A stretch of 64,000 nt of DNA, from assembly GCA_014529385.2 (NCBI GenBank), contig CM043963.1, positions 64,784,969 to 64,848,968 on the forward strand, written 5' to 3'. The notes under the pieces were generated by a model that was given only the letters and a program-made list of their open reading frames with translations, ran no database searches and was not told the origin of the DNA. Positions 50,334-63,279 of the stretch are shown here, piece by piece. Origin of the DNA: Adiantum capillus-veneris. Taxonomy: Eukaryota; Streptophyta; Polypodiopsida; Polypodiales; Pteridaceae. Made by a program: the position numbers and the translations under genes. The stretch's first letter is position 1. Each line of letters opens with the position of its first letter.

Positions 50334-50400
<67 letters not shown>
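50243..50400 (+). repeat. CT/AT/AC simple repeats and a (CT)30 tract
   Basis: CT then AT then AC repeats lie at about 50248-50307, and a CT tract of about 60 bp at 50339-50400. Confidence 0.9.
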
Positions 50401-50404
<4 letters not shown>

Positions 50405-50450
50405 CAGATCGACGTTGTCACTTTGGATCATTCTTAAAATGTCAACATGC

Positions 50451-50664
50451 TGACGGGAGCAAAGCGAACCCCGAACCCCCAACGGCCTCTAAAACACCGG
50501 GGACCGAATGGAGCACCTCGAGCCTGTCATGGTAAAGCAAACAGGGGGCACCACCTAGCTTGAGCGGCTAGGACGCAAACAACACACCACCATAACAAAG
50601 TTTTCATCCAAGAGAGATGGATGCTTGGGAGTAAAGATGAAGAGGAAGGGGAATGAGATCAAGT

Positions 50665-50696
<32 letters not shown>

Positions 50697-50711
50697 ATAG
50701 TGGCTTAGTAC
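50451..50711 (-). repeat. Left piece of the 3' LTR of element D
   Basis: It starts TGACGGGAGC and contains 'ggggcaccacctagcttgag', close to 'ggggcaccacctagtttaag' in the LTR of element C. It is separated from its continuation at 61989 by the insertion of element C. The outer boundary is tentative. Confidence 0.6.
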
Positions 50712-50970
50712 TGAAGCGGTCCGGGGTGGGCAACAAGAAGAGCAACCTCTAGACACCCTTCAAGGCTCCCGTGCTGCTCAATGGGGCTGGGGCACAACAC
50801 AACACAAACCAAAACAACAAACCCACATCCAAATCCCAACTACACAAGGGGCACCACCTAGTTTAAGAGCGAACTAGGACGCAAAAGAGGAGAATCGTTA
50901 GAGCCACCCACAAACAAGCAAGGAATTTACACTAACCCTAACACCAATGGAACACTCTCACACACTAAAA

Positions 50971-51006
<36 letters not shown>

Positions 51007-53392
51007 TGCTCGGGCTGCTTTGAAGTGTATCGTTAATGATCAAGCAAACATAAATATATATATGTAAGAAAGAGAGAGAGAAGGGGGAAGGGGGTGCTTG
51101 TTGCACTAATGCCTTCTTACAAATCTGTCATGACCAATCAAAGTGAGATTAGTATTTGTTCAACATAGCCTGAGTAAATTACACCACAACACATCACAAG
51201 AAAAAAGCCGCCCCAATCACTGTCTTAAGGCCAGGGGAGTCCTCTCCACCCTGTCGCCCTCTTACAGCATGTGGGATTTATGGTTAAACTGATAACAATA
51301 CCCGGAGACAAGCTATCAAGAACTTAAATAAAACACCAAAACACTTACACATCATATTGTCCATGACTTCACGTTGGAAGGGAGACAAGGTATCCATGCT
51401 TAGTCCAAATTCACCCTCCTTGATTCAACAAATGTTGGGCTTACACTAGTAGGAGAAATGATAGATTTCCTACCCTCAATTTAATGATCCCTCTCTCTTA
51501 CAATGGCATAGAGTTCCCTTGCTAATCACCCCTAATACAACACATACATATGCCTAATGCCAATGAGATTCCACTCAAGAGCTCCTTCTCAAGAGGTTGA
51601 GCTTGGCTTCTCAAGCTATAGCATAGTGCTCTTTCTTCTCCTCCCCTTTTTGTGCTAGCTACACCCTCCTTTCATAGCAATTTTGAAGGCTAGGGTTACT
51701 CCTCTAACCATGGTTGGGTTAGATTTTCATCAATTTATCTAATTTCTTTTGCTTGGAATTATCAAGAAGTTGGTAGGGAAAGAGAGAGGAGAGAAATGGA
51801 GGTGATAGGACTTTTCATAGTGGGTTAGTGTTAGTAGATTTAGTATTAATTTACAAATGGAATTGGATATTTACAATGGGAGTGGGCCATGTAGGATACA
51901 AATAAGGAAGAAAAACTCTTAAGAGGTAAGAAAAGGTGGATTGCTTACAAGGTTGATGCTCCAAGTGTCTTGAGTAGGGCCAATTTTGACGCTTGTTGAC
52001 GGTCCACTAGCTTTGACGGTACATTTTTTCTCCACTCTTGACCTTCCTTGAGAGACAAGGTAATTGAAGCTGAGTAATCAACCACCATGATGCTGTCTTT
52101 TAAGAGAAGAGGCTGAATTTTGTGGTTTCTTTTATAGATATGGGTAATTTGGAGGAGGAAAAATGAGACTAGGTGGTCAATTTTGGAATGGAATTGTGTG
52201 TGGGAGGTATGAGTTCACCATGGTTTCTCTTATTCTTCAAGGTTGAAGAGAAGGTGAGTAGGGTGCAGAGAGGAGTGGTGAGAAAGGTGGGGATGATGAG
52301 TGGAGAAGTGTGTGTGAAAGAGGAAAATGATAGAGTGGAAGAGAGAGTGTGGCTGCATAGCATGGGAAAACTGGGGTCCACTAATAAAATCATAGCTCAC
52401 AGCTCGTAGCTCAAAAAAATATGAAAAAATTTGAGGCAAAAGTTCAGCCCACGAGCTACAACTTTTGTTTGTATCACTATTTCAAATTCGGAGAGCAAGT
52501 GAACTTTAAAAATTCAGCAAAACCGACCGTTTTTTTCCACTGCACAAGGTCCTTGTGGGGTCCTTCTTTGGATGATTCTTTTGAATACCTCCAAGAGTGA
52601 GCCCTCCATAGTGCATGTATGCATGCCACCTACCCTTGACCTTATTTGGTAGGCCTATAATTGAAGATATTGTTGAGATCATGATATAAGTGAATAGTAC
52701 AACTAAGAAAATCAAATATTGAGGGATCTAAAAAATATGTACATGTCAAATATAAATAATATAAGTGGAAAATATATAAAGGGGTCAAAAGAAATCTCTC
52801 TCATTATGAGGCTACCATAAAAAGATAAATATTTTTGGTGTTCTAATTTTTTAGAAAAAAAACAAAATAGATGTAGGAAGGGAAAAATCACAATAGTGCA
52901 AAAATATGCACATAAATAAAACTAGTTTTTTTGGATTTTTGTTGGGGTGGAGTTACACCAAATATAAGAGAAGCTTACATGAAAATATTTCTATATGGAA
53001 TAAAGAGTATGAAAAATGGTAAGAAAAATTGTGGTAATGGTGAGGCAATGTACAGAGCATAAATAAAACACGTCTACGTAGAAATATTTAAATAAATACC
53101 AAAATAATTATGAAAAAATCTTTTATTTAGGCCCTATATACAAAGAAATATTTACATACGCATGGGCCATAATATACTTATATTTTTATATTTTTTATTT
53201 TTTTGGCTCAACTAGCCCAATGACTAGCTAATTGAGGGTTTTTTATTTCAGTAAGGAGATATGGGAAAAAGTCCCCTAACTCACACGCACCTATATACAG
53301 TGAAAGGGTGAGGGTAACCACATTGTTTGAGTGATTTAATAGGGTGAGATAACTCACTATGGCAATTACAGAGAGCCGAAAAACTACTATCA
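50712..53392 (-). repeat. 3' LTR of element C
   Basis: Nearly identical to 59296-61984. It contains a (GA)n tract near 50977-51002 that is shorter than in the other LTR. Confidence 0.95.
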
Positions 53393-53420
53393 TTAGCCCT
53401 CCCCCAGGATGATGGTATAT

Positions 53421-53951
53421 TCATGTACCATCATAAAGAATCTTTTCCAAAGAGAGTGCTTCAGAGTCCTTGACAAGATCTTCATTGTTTGGCCCCTTGG
53501 AATTTTGGTTTGTGTTACACTCATGCTTCATGGAACAATACTTACATGGGATAGTTGCCTTTTGCTCTGGTAGATCCTTTGGTAGAAGGTGACTCATGTA
53601 AGGCTTCAAGCGATAGCCGTTTACCTCCCTGGAGTGCTCTTTCCCATTCAAGTCCATAAGCTGATAGTAACTTGAATTGAAAGCCTTCTTGACTATGTAT
53701 GGCCCCTGCCATCTTGTTTCAAATTTGGCATCAAAACGATTATCGAGTCGATTGTCATACCTTAGCACAAGATCTCCTTCATTGATTCCTTTGTCCTTCA
53801 GTTTCTTGTCAAGCTTCTCCTTTGTCTGTGTGGCTTTCCTCTTATAGCACTCGTATGCTGCTTCTCTTTTCCACTCAAGCTCAGCTAAGGTAAGAAGTCG
53901 ATCCATCCATGCTTCTTGATCATCTTGTGCTGATTTGCCATGAAGTCGCAT
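53421..53951 (-). pseudogene. Integrase C-terminal part of element C
   Basis: The 176-residue frame includes 'NEGDLVLRYDNRLDNRFDAK' and 'RWQGPYIVKKAFNSSYYQLM', the post-core segment (GPY/F-type motif) of gypsy integrases. No chromodomain is seen. Confidence 0.75.
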
Positions 53952-53987
53952 TGTTGGAATGTTTAGTTCAATTGGCTGTAAAGCCTC

Positions 53988-54623
53988 TTAACCATAGACC
54001 AAGTGAAATGGTGTGAACTCCGTGGCCTCCCTATATGTGGTTTGATACGCCCACAAGGCACCATCCAAGAAGTCATCCCACAACTTTGTCTTGTTTTTCA
54101 CCATCTTTCTAATGATGCCTGCAATGGCACCATTAGCTTTTTCTACCAAACCATTTGATTGGGGATAGTAGGGTGTACTGTGACGATGTAGAATGCGAAG
54201 TTCTTCACAGACTTCTGTGAGCAATCCCTTTCTAAACCCTGGACCATTATCAGAAACAATCTCCAAAGGTGTGCCAAATCTACAACAAATGTGAGTGTAG
54301 ACGAATTTGCTCATTGTCCTCTCATTTACCTTTGCCACACTTTGTGCTTCCACCCACCTAGTCATATAGTCTACAGCCACTAGAATGTAGAGTTTACCAT
54401 TTTTTGTCCTAGGCAGAGGACCCATAGCATCAATGCCCCACTTTTCAAAGGGTCCATTTGCAAGCACAATTTGCCTTGGACATAAATCAATTTCTATTCC
54501 ATTTACCTGACAATTGTGACAACTTTTACACCAATGTTGGACATCCACATGCAGACTTGGCCAAACATACCCCGCAAGCAAAATCTTCTTCACAGTTAAT
54601 TCTTGGGAAAATGACCACCACAT
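53988..54623 (-). pseudogene. Integrase core of element C
   Basis: The 211-residue frame contains the second half of the zinc finger ('HWCKSCHNCQ') and the DDE core steps 'GIDAMGPLP', 'IVSDNGPGF' and 'NGLVEKANG', then 'LWAYQTTYREATEFTPFHLV'. It is well conserved compared with elements A and B. Confidence 0.8.
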
Positions 54624-55228
54624 GCCTCTTCATGCAATCCTTTTAGAATGGCTGGAATTTCCGCGATAGTTGGTACTCTTCTGCACACTTTATCCTTCCC
54701 TCTTTGATAGAGGGAGCCTTCTAGGAAGAGATACATGCTTGCCTTCTGCATGAGTCTCCTCTTCTGAGCTTTTGTGAAGTCTGGTGGAAACTCACCCTCC
54801 AAAATGTAGCCAATGATGGGAGCCAATGACTCCAATCCCTGGTACCTCGGTTGCTTCACATCAGCCGCCACCATGATGACCTGCACTTCTTTCTTTACAC
54901 ATGCAATGGCTTGTTGTGCAAGTAAATCGGCATCTTCATTTTGTTTCTTCGGAATATGATATAGTTGCACTTCTTCAAACTGATTAAATAGCCTACGGAT
55001 GGTATGAACTTTGGCCCTTAGTCTTTCATATTTGCATGCCCAAATGCCTAAAATCTGCTTCACAATGAGAAGTGCATCCCCTTTTACCATGAGACGTTGT
55101 ATACCATGGCCAATGCATATTTTTAAACCATGAAGTAGTGTGTCATATTCTGCTTCATTGTTGCTAGCTGAACTTGGTAGATTGAACTTCTCTTTCATGA
55201 CCACCTCTCCACTTGGGTTGAGCAACAC
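54596..55228 (-). pseudogene. Second RNase H and integrase zinc-finger start of element C
   Basis: The 210-residue frame holds 'SNNEAEYDTLLHGLKICIGH' and 'LMVKGDALLIVKQILG' and later 'KKQNEDADLLAQQAIA'. This is the plant-type RNase H pattern of E, D and N-x-x-A-D residues. It also starts the integrase finger ('LHEEACGGHF'). A second RNase H of this kind is characteristic of the Tat lineage. Confidence 0.75.
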
Positions 55229-57948
55229 TAGCCCTCCCCTTGCTTTCCTGTGGCTCGACGAAAAGCTCCATCAAAGAACAAGGTAAAAGCATTAGGAATA
55301 CTTTTTGGTGGTGGCAATGGTAGGGTCTTTACTTCAGGCACCTTAATCTCCTTTTCATGCACCCTATAAGTGAGAATCCTTGCCAATTGTGCACGCACAC
55401 TATCTTCTACCTTGAAAGAGTATTGAAACTCTTGCAACTCCATAATCCACTTTGAGATCCTAGTACTAAGATTCATCTGAGATGACACCCAAGGGAACAA
55501 ATTCTCTGCAGTGAGGATTACAAAAGGTTTTGGGAGCAAGTAGGATCTAAACTTCCTTATCGCAAACATGAGAGAAAGCATCATGAGTTCTGCCTCCGTG
55601 TAGCCTCTCTCTAAAGCATTCATGACCCTACTAGCAAAGTAGATGGGCCGCATCCTGGTACTATAGGGATCTTGTTGTAGCAAAACTGCACCAATTGTTT
55701 CTTTCCCAGCACTAGAGCTAACAAAGAATGTGTACTCCCAACAAGGAGGCATGAGTGTTGGTAGCTCTGACAAAATGACTTTAATGTTACAAAAGTACTC
55801 TTCAAGCTCATCAGACCATGCAAATTCTACTTGTTGTGTCAACTTTTGCAAAGGGTGAAGTAACTCTGAGGCTAAGTGAATGAAGCGTGACATATAATTC
55901 ACCTTTTGAATGAATGAGATGACCTCCTTAAGACTCTTGGGTGATGGTAGCTCAGTAAGAGCCTTTTCCTTTGAAGGATCCACTTCAATGCCTTTGTAAG
56001 AAACTTTATGACCAAGCAAGATTACTTCATCCTCACCTATATGGCACTTGTCGGGGTTGAGTTGACCTCCCATGTCGTAGAGCTTCTTTAAACCTTCTTC
56101 TACCCTTTGTAGATGCAATGATTTTGAGCTATAAATACAGAAATCATCAATGAACACCCTAACTGACTTTCCAAAGAATGCTTGAAACACCATATTCATG
56201 AAACGTTGGAATGTTGCAGGAGCATTTGTCAGACCAAATGGCATGACTCTAAAATCATAACAACCCCAAGGAGTGATAAAGGTTGTTTTCAATTCATCCT
56301 CCAATGCAATCCCTATTTGAAAGTAACCTGAGTAACCATCGCACACAGTGTACTTCTCATGACCAACTACCTCATTTAGTATCTCATCCTGGAATGGGAG
56401 GGGAAAGTGGTCTCTTTTTGTTGCCTCATTGAGGGGATGGTAATCCACACACACCCTCCACTTTCCATTTTTCTTAGGAGTGACAACAACAGGAGAGACC
56501 CACTCTGAATTCTCCACTGGATAAATGAAACCTGCTGCTAGAAGCTTTCTTATCTCCTTGAGTAGAGCCTGTTCCTTTATAACTCCTAGCCTTCGTAGCT
56601 TCTGAGATTTAGGTGTGGCCTCAGGCTTTAACTCAATCTTGTGTTGAACAACATCTACCCCACGCACGTCGGTGTAGTCTTTAGCAAAAAGCCTAGGAAA
56701 CTTCCTTAGCACACATTTGAACTCCTCTCTTTCATCCTTTGTAAGTGTTGTTGATAGCATACCTTCCAGCATCCCTTCATCTTGAACATCTTCGTTCTCT
56801 TGAGGACCTACCTCCTCCAAGCCTTGACAAGAGGTCTCTTGGTTGCTTGGCTTAAACCTTACCCCCATGACTTCGATGGAAGACTCCTCTTCAGTAATGC
56901 TGCCGCTACTTTCTTCTTCTGAAGTGCTTTCTTCCGTCTCACTTTGAGATGATTCTTCATGGAGCTCCTCTTGGCGTTGCTCCTTCATGTCAAAGACAAC
57001 CTTCTTATGATTGTCGTTCCTGCAAATTAGCTTTCCACTCTCCCAATCCTGCAAAGCTCGCATTTTCATTAGCCATGGTCTCCCTAGGATAAATGGGTAA
57101 CCATTTCCTTTGGTAGACATGACATAGAAATCCACTGCCTTCTTAATGCCAAAGGCCTCTACAAAGACATTTTTACAAATGCCTACACACCTAGCCTTGC
57201 TATTGTTTGCCATCTTGACTTTGATTTCAGGTGTCTCATGGATGTGCATGCCTAGTCTTTGCATGAGTCCCTCTGTCATGATGCAAATTTGTGCACCCCC
57301 ATCCACTAGACCTTTCCTAACCAATCTTCCTTTGATGTAACAGTCTAGCACCGGTGTAATGTCCTCATTCATTTCAGCTTGTGCAATTTTTACAACAGGC
57401 ACACTCTCTTTTACCTTTCTCCTAGTGCTAACTGCCTTTGTTAAATCCCTCCTAACTTGTGGACATAATGCAATAAATTGAGGCCATGAAATATCAGGAC
57501 CCTTACCTCTCATGTCTTCCAACAAGTTGTACGGAGCCATACCATGTCCAAGAGGGAAGTCTTGAAGGTTGATACGACGTCGAGTCCTCTTGGTTTCCTT
57601 GGTCTCCTTTGCCTTTTTGCCTTGTCCATGGTCACTCTGTGATGTGACTCCTTCTTTCTCTTTACCTTTCCCTCGGCCACGCTTAATGCCATTGGCTTCC
57701 ATGTCAACCTCATTTGAATTTTTCACCTCTACCACATGCACATTTGGATCTAGCAGAGGTGGAACTCCTTCTACCCCTTGTGGAGGTGGTCTTGGTCCAT
57801 TTGGCCTTTGTAGAAGCCTTGGTTGTTGACTAGCTCCTTCTCCTGCATTCATCACTGGGTAATTCAAGTTAGGTCTCCCTGGCTCTCCACGGGGCCAAGG
57901 ACAATTATACATCCCATGTCCAGACTCTCCGCAATTCCAACATTGCAA
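55228..57948 (-). pseudogene. Zinc knuckle, protease, RT and first RNase H of element C
   Basis: A long open frame of 906 codons. The CCHC knuckle 'CWNCGESGHGMYNC' lies at the start. A protease-like region with 'LVDGGAQICIM' lies at about residues 215-225. RT follows with 'KWRVCVDYHPLNEAT', '[17 protein letters not shown]' and 'VFIDDFCIYSS' (about 495-610). The first RNase H ('FASRVMNALERGYTEAELMM') lies near 765-800. It is the longest coding frame in the window. It belongs to a fossil retroelement and is not a host gene. Confidence 0.85.
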
Positions 57949-58592
57949 GACTCTCCTAGTTCGTGGCTCTCTCTCTCTTCTGACTTCTTTGCTTGTCCCT
58001 TTGGACCTACAGCTTGTGCAAGGTGAATTGACAGGCTGCTTAAAGATTCATTTAACTTTTCAATCACTTCAACCGTTACCTCAGGAAGCTCCCTAGATGT
58101 TGATGCTTGTGACTTACCTTTGGGTTTAAGACCTTCTATTGGAACCTCTCCCCTTAAGCACTTGAGTTTCCTATATTTCTCAGCAGCCCTAGTTTCAGCT
58201 GCATCAAAGGTAGTAGGTGCACCCGCCTCAACTTTTACCTTAAGGTCAGGAAAGAGTCCGGCTATGAACCTCTCCTTCTTTAGAAATTCTGCACCATCAC
58301 CAGGGTTAGCAACATTTCGTATCCATAGAGCCCAAAGACGTAGAAACTCTTGCTTGTACAAGTAGTAGTCATCTAAGTATTTTTGCTTATGAGAAACAAT
58401 GTCTTGCCATAGTTTTTGAGTGTTTTGGGGATCAAAGAAGTATCTCTTAAAACGATTCAAAACTTCTGTGTAATTCCCCTTAACTTCCTCAGGCAAAGAG
58501 TCAAACCAAGTACTAGCATCTTTCCTAAGGACCACCTCAAACATTTCTACACATTCTTGATCGGTTACTATCCTCTTGATACGGCAAGACAT
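57864..58592 (-). pseudogene. gag of element C
   Basis: The 242-residue frame holds 'LRKDASTWFDSLPEEVKGNY', 'RFKRYFFDPQNTQKLWQDIV' and 'FLKKERFIAGLFPDLKVKVE', a retrotransposon gag pattern. It overlaps the start of the zinc-knuckle frame. Confidence 0.75.
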
Positions 58593-58639
58593 CTTGAAAT
58601 TTGCTAAAAATAATTCTCCATACTCTCTCCAGGCTCTCC

Positions 58640-59280
58640 AAAGAAAAGAGGATATCCAGACATTTGGCGTTGGCTCTCCATTGAATTGATTTCAAAGTGA
58701 CGCGTTTTTGTTTTTTCTTTCTTTAAAAGATTTACACAATAATATTTTCTAAATTGCAATCTATTCTACAACAAAATAAAAATATTCACATCAAATGACC
58801 TATGATAATCAATAAGAGGTAGAATGACAGGGTTTGGTGACGCGAGAATTTCTCCTACTCTATGGGCACCAAACATGAATACCATACGTTGTTGAAAATG
58901 GATTTTTCTACTAATTGCAATGTTTACTCTAATGTGTGGAGTGAAATGAACGGGAAAAACCTGTATTCCTGGGCCATTATCCATGGTCTATGCATGACCT
59001 AATTCTCAAAACAAAACAAAAATATAGACGTCCAAACTAAGGTCGTACCTAATGAGAGGCAAAATAAAAGGATTTACTGATGCGTTTATCTCTACCAACC
59101 TAAGAGGACCTAAAATTCTACGAATTACTCACAGAAATTGCAACTTAGTACTAACAATTATGTGTACCTTTTGCCTTGCAATGGGAATGAAGGGATCATA
59201 CAAATTCTCGTGATTCATGCAAGCTACTTGATTATGCTAAAGGTTGAGCCTTCACAAAACATACACAAGCCTGTTCCTCC
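58640..59280. other. Untranslated leader of element C
   Basis: The stretch between gag and the primer site shows no convincing frames. Confidence 0.6.
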
Positions 59281-59295
59281 GTGGGGGCACCAATT

Positions 59296-59554
59296 TGAAG
59301 CGGTCCGGGGCGGGCAACAAGAAGAGCAACCTCTAGACACCCTTCAAGGCTCCCGTGCTGCTCAATGGGGCTGGGGCATAACACAACACAAACCAAAACA
59401 ACAAACCCACAGCCAAATCCCAACTACACAAGGGGCACCACCTAGTTTAAGAGCGAACTAGAACGCAAAAAAAGAGAATCATTAGAGCCACCCACAAACA
59501 AGCAAGGAATTTACACTAACCCTAACACCAATGGAACACTCTCACACACTAAAA

Positions 59555-59608
<54 letters not shown>

Positions 59609-61984
59609 TGCTCAGGCTGCTTTGAAGTGTATCGTTAATGATCAAGCAAACATAAATATATATATGTAAGAAAGAGAGAGAAGGGGGAAGGGGGTGCTTG
59701 TTGCACTAATGCCTTCTTACAAATCTGTCATGACCAATCAAAGTGAGATTAGTATTTGTTCAACATAGCCTGAGTAAATTACACCACAACACATCACAAG
59801 AAAAAAGCCGCCCCAATCACTGTCTTAAGGCCAGGGGAGTCCTCTCCACCCTGTCGCCCTCTTACAGCATGTGGGATTTATGGCTAAATTGATAACAATA
59901 CCCGGAGACAAGCTATCAAGAACTTAAATAAAACACCAAGACACTAACACATCATTATTGTCCATGACTTCACGTTGGAAGGGAGACAAGGTATCCATGC
60001 TTAGTCCAAATTCATCCTCCTTGATTCAACAAATGTTGGGCTTACACTAGTAGGAGAAATGATAGATTTCCTACCCTCAATTTAATGATCCCTCTCTCTT
60101 ACAATGGCATAGAGTTCCCTTGCTAATCACCCCTAATACAACACATACATATGCCTAATGCCAATGAGATTGCACTCAAGAGCTCCTTCTCAAGAGGTTG
60201 AGCTTGGCTTCTCAAGCTATAGCATAGTGCTCTTTCTTCTCTCCCCTTTTTGTGCTAGCTACACCCTCCTTTCATAGCAATTTTGAAGGCTAGGGTTACT
60301 CCTCTAACCATGGTTGGGTTATATTTTCATCAATTTATCTAATTTCTTTTGTTTGGAATTATCAAGAAGTTGGTGGGGAAAGAGAGAGGAGAGAAATGGA
60401 GGTGATAGGACTTTTCATAGTGGGTTAGTGTTAGTAGATTTAGTATTAATTTACAAATGGAATTGGATATTTACAATGGGAGTGGGCCATGTAGGATACA
60501 AATAAGGAAGAAAAACTCTTAAGAGGTAAGAAAAGGTGGATTTCTTACAAGGTTGATGCTCCAAGTGTCTTGAGTAGGGCCAATTTTGACGCTTGTTGAC
60601 GGTCCACTACCTTTGACGGTACATTTTTTCTCCACTCTTGACCTTCCTTGAGAGACAAGGTAATTGAAGCTGAGTAATCAACCACCATGATGCTGTCTTT
60701 TAAGAGAAGAGGCTGAATTTTGTGGTTTTTTTTATAGATATGGGTAATTTGGAGGAGGAAAAATGAGACTAGGTGGTCAATTTTGGAATGGAATTGTGTG
60801 TGGGAGGTATGAGTTCACCATGGTTTCTCTTATTCTTCAAGGTTGAGGAGAAGGTGAGTAGGGTGCAGAGAGGAGTGGTGAGAAAGGTGGGGATGATGAG
60901 TGGAGAAGTGTGTGTGAAAGAGGAAAATGATAGAGTGGAAGAGAGAGTGTGGCTGCATAGCATGGGAAAACTGGGGTCCACTAATAAAATCATAGCTCAC
61001 AGCTCGTAGCTCAAAAAAATATGAAAAAAGTTGAGGCAAAAGTTCAGCCCACGAGCTACAACTTTTATTTGTATCACCTTTTCAAATTCGGAGAGCAAGT
61101 GAACTTTAAAAATTCAGCAAAACCGACCGTTTTTTTCCAGTGCACAAGGTCCTTGTGGGGTCCTTCTTTGGATGATTCTTTTGAATACCTCCAAGAGTGA
61201 GCCCTCCATAGTGCATGTATGCATGCCACCTACCCTTGACCTTATTTGGTAGGCCTATAATTGAAGATATTGTTGAGATCATGATATAAGTGAATAGTAC
61301 AACTAAGAAAATCAAATATTGAGGGGTCTAAAAAATATGTACATGTCAAATATAAATAATATAAGTGGAAAATATATAAAGGGGTCAAAAGAAATCTCTC
61401 TCATTATGAGGCTACCATAAAAAGATAAATATTTTTGGTGTTCTAATTTTTTAGAAAAAAAACAAAATAGATGTAGGCAGGGAAAAATCACAATAGTGAA
61501 AAAATATACACATAAATAAAACTAGTTTTTTTGGATTTTTGTTGGGGTGGAGTTACACCAAATATAAGAGAAGCTTACATGAAAATATTTCTATATGGAA
61601 TAAAGAGTATGAAAAATGGTAAGAAAAATTGTGGTAATGGTGAAGCAATGTACAAAGCATAAATACCACACATCTAGGTAGAAATATTTAAATAAATACC
61701 AAAATAATTATGAAAAAATCTTTTATTTAGGCCCTATATACAAAGAAATCTTTACATACGCATGGGCCATAATATACTTATATTTTTTATTTTTTTGGCT
61801 CAACTAGCCCAATGACTAGCTAATTGAGGGTTTTTTATTTCAGTAAGGAGATATGGGAAAAAGTCCCCTAACTCACACGCACCTATATACAGTGAAAGGG
61901 TGAGGGTAACCACATTGTTTGAGTGATTTGATAGGGTGAGATAACTCACTATGGCAATTACAGAGAGCCGAAAAACGGCTATCA
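59296..61984 (-). repeat. 5' LTR of element C
   Basis: Partner of 50712-53392, with a longer (GA)n tract at about 59559-59604. Its low-coordinate end adjoins the primer site. Confidence 0.95.
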
Positions 61985-61988
61985 GTAC

Positions 61989-63279
61989 TTAGGCACCATA
62001 GAAGGATGGCGAATCCGCACACCCTTCACACATACACAAGCTCACTCCAAACACAAGACTAGGTGGCGATTCCACACACCTCACATGGGCAAAACATTGC
62101 AAGAAAACATACTCACAAAACCTCAAGCTTTATTTAGAGAATAAGGCAATGAAATGGGGGGCATAGGGTAGGGGAAAGAGAAGGGAGAGAGTGGTAGAGC
62201 ACATGGCGGATAGGTGGGAGTTGATGGCGAAGACTCGCACGAGGGTTATGGCCATCATCCTTCATTTAGCTGCCCTTCATATTCCATAGCCCAAGGGTGT
62301 AGAGGTCATGCTCAAAATGAGCATGGTGATTGCGGTGATGGTGATGGTGTGGGTCTATGTGTGTGCACTAGGCACACACAATGCATAGTGTACTCTTTGG
62401 TGATGTTTTGTGTGTGTTTAGTGTGATGGTGACCCCTCTTTATATAGGGGAGGAGGGGGGAGAAATTCTAGAATTTAGAAATGAAGAAATCATTATCGAC
62501 ATAGGCCATGTGACTATGGGTCCCACTTGTCTAGCTGTGTGTATATGTGCCAGAACAGCAGTCTCATGAGAGAGAGACTAAGAGAGAGAGATAGGTTGAT
62601 GAAAAAAATGAGAGGTGACATGGAGAATAAAGTAATTACAAGAGGGGAGAGAGGGGAGTGTGTTCAGAGTTGAATCTGTGTGCAGATATGTGTGAACACA
62701 GGAAAAATCAGGTAACCACCGGGTGGGGATGGGTCTGTTGGCACCTTTTTCAGTGAAACTGAGTGTGTGTGAGTGTGGGGGAGGTTATTTAGCTACAAGA
62801 CAAGAGACATGGCGCCCTTTAGAGAGAGAGGGGGGTATTTGGGTCATGGGATATGATAGGAGAGAGAAAGGGGTGGTGGGGTATACTATTTTGGAAGATA
62901 GGATAAGTTGCATGTGAGTTAGGGTGCATTATTGGTGAGTTAGAATGCATTATTGGTGAGAGGTGGGGTAGCTTGAGGGGAGAGAGAAAGGAGAAAGTAC
63001 AAGGGGAAGAGAGAGGAGGTTGACCTTTTGAGTGGAGGAGAGGAAAAGGGACACACGGCGGGGCAACAATGAAGAAAAAGGAGGCAAGGTGGGGATGGGC
63101 TGCCCCGCAGGCATGAGGTGGCCTATTTTACCTTTCTCATATCTTCACATAATCATACTTTATTTTTTTCTTACTTTTTTCCAATGCCTTTTATCACTCC
63201 CTCCCTAAGAGGGGGTTTTCATGGGGTGGGGACGAGAGAAGAGGGGTATGGGAGCTTGGCTTGTGAAAAGCCCCCATCA
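61989..63279 (-). repeat. Right piece of the 3' LTR of element D
   Basis: It continues the LTR begun at 50451-50711 after the insertion of element C. It ends CCCCCATCA at 63279, directly before a purine tract (plus-strand TTAGCCCTCCCC) identical to the start of the tract in element C. Total LTR length would be about 1.55 kb. Short plus-strand frames here look like chance. Confidence 0.7.

Larger units (their letters stand above)
50712..61984 (-). mobile_element. Element C: Tat-like Ty3/gypsy LTR retrotransposon, nearly whole
   Basis: LTRs lie at 50712-53392 and 59296-61984 (about 2.68 kb each). On the minus strand they start TGATAG and end TTCA. The target duplication GTAC is perfect (50708-50711 and 61985-61988). 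A primer-site-like TTGGTGCCCCCAC lies at 59281-59293, and a purine tract TGGGGGAGGGCTAA abuts the left LTR. The inner part carries gag, protease, RT, two RNase H domains and integrase. The second RNase H between the first and integrase marks the Tat side of the gypsy family. LTRs differ by only about 1-3% in sampled stretches, so it is the youngest element here. The coding looks nearly whole, with roughly three or four breaks. Confidence 0.9.

Noticed and set aside
52173-52409. Identical plus-strand frames at 52173-52409 and 60773-61009 as a conserved small gene
   Set aside because: They are the same position in the two young LTRs of element C. Identity reflects recent insertion and not selection.
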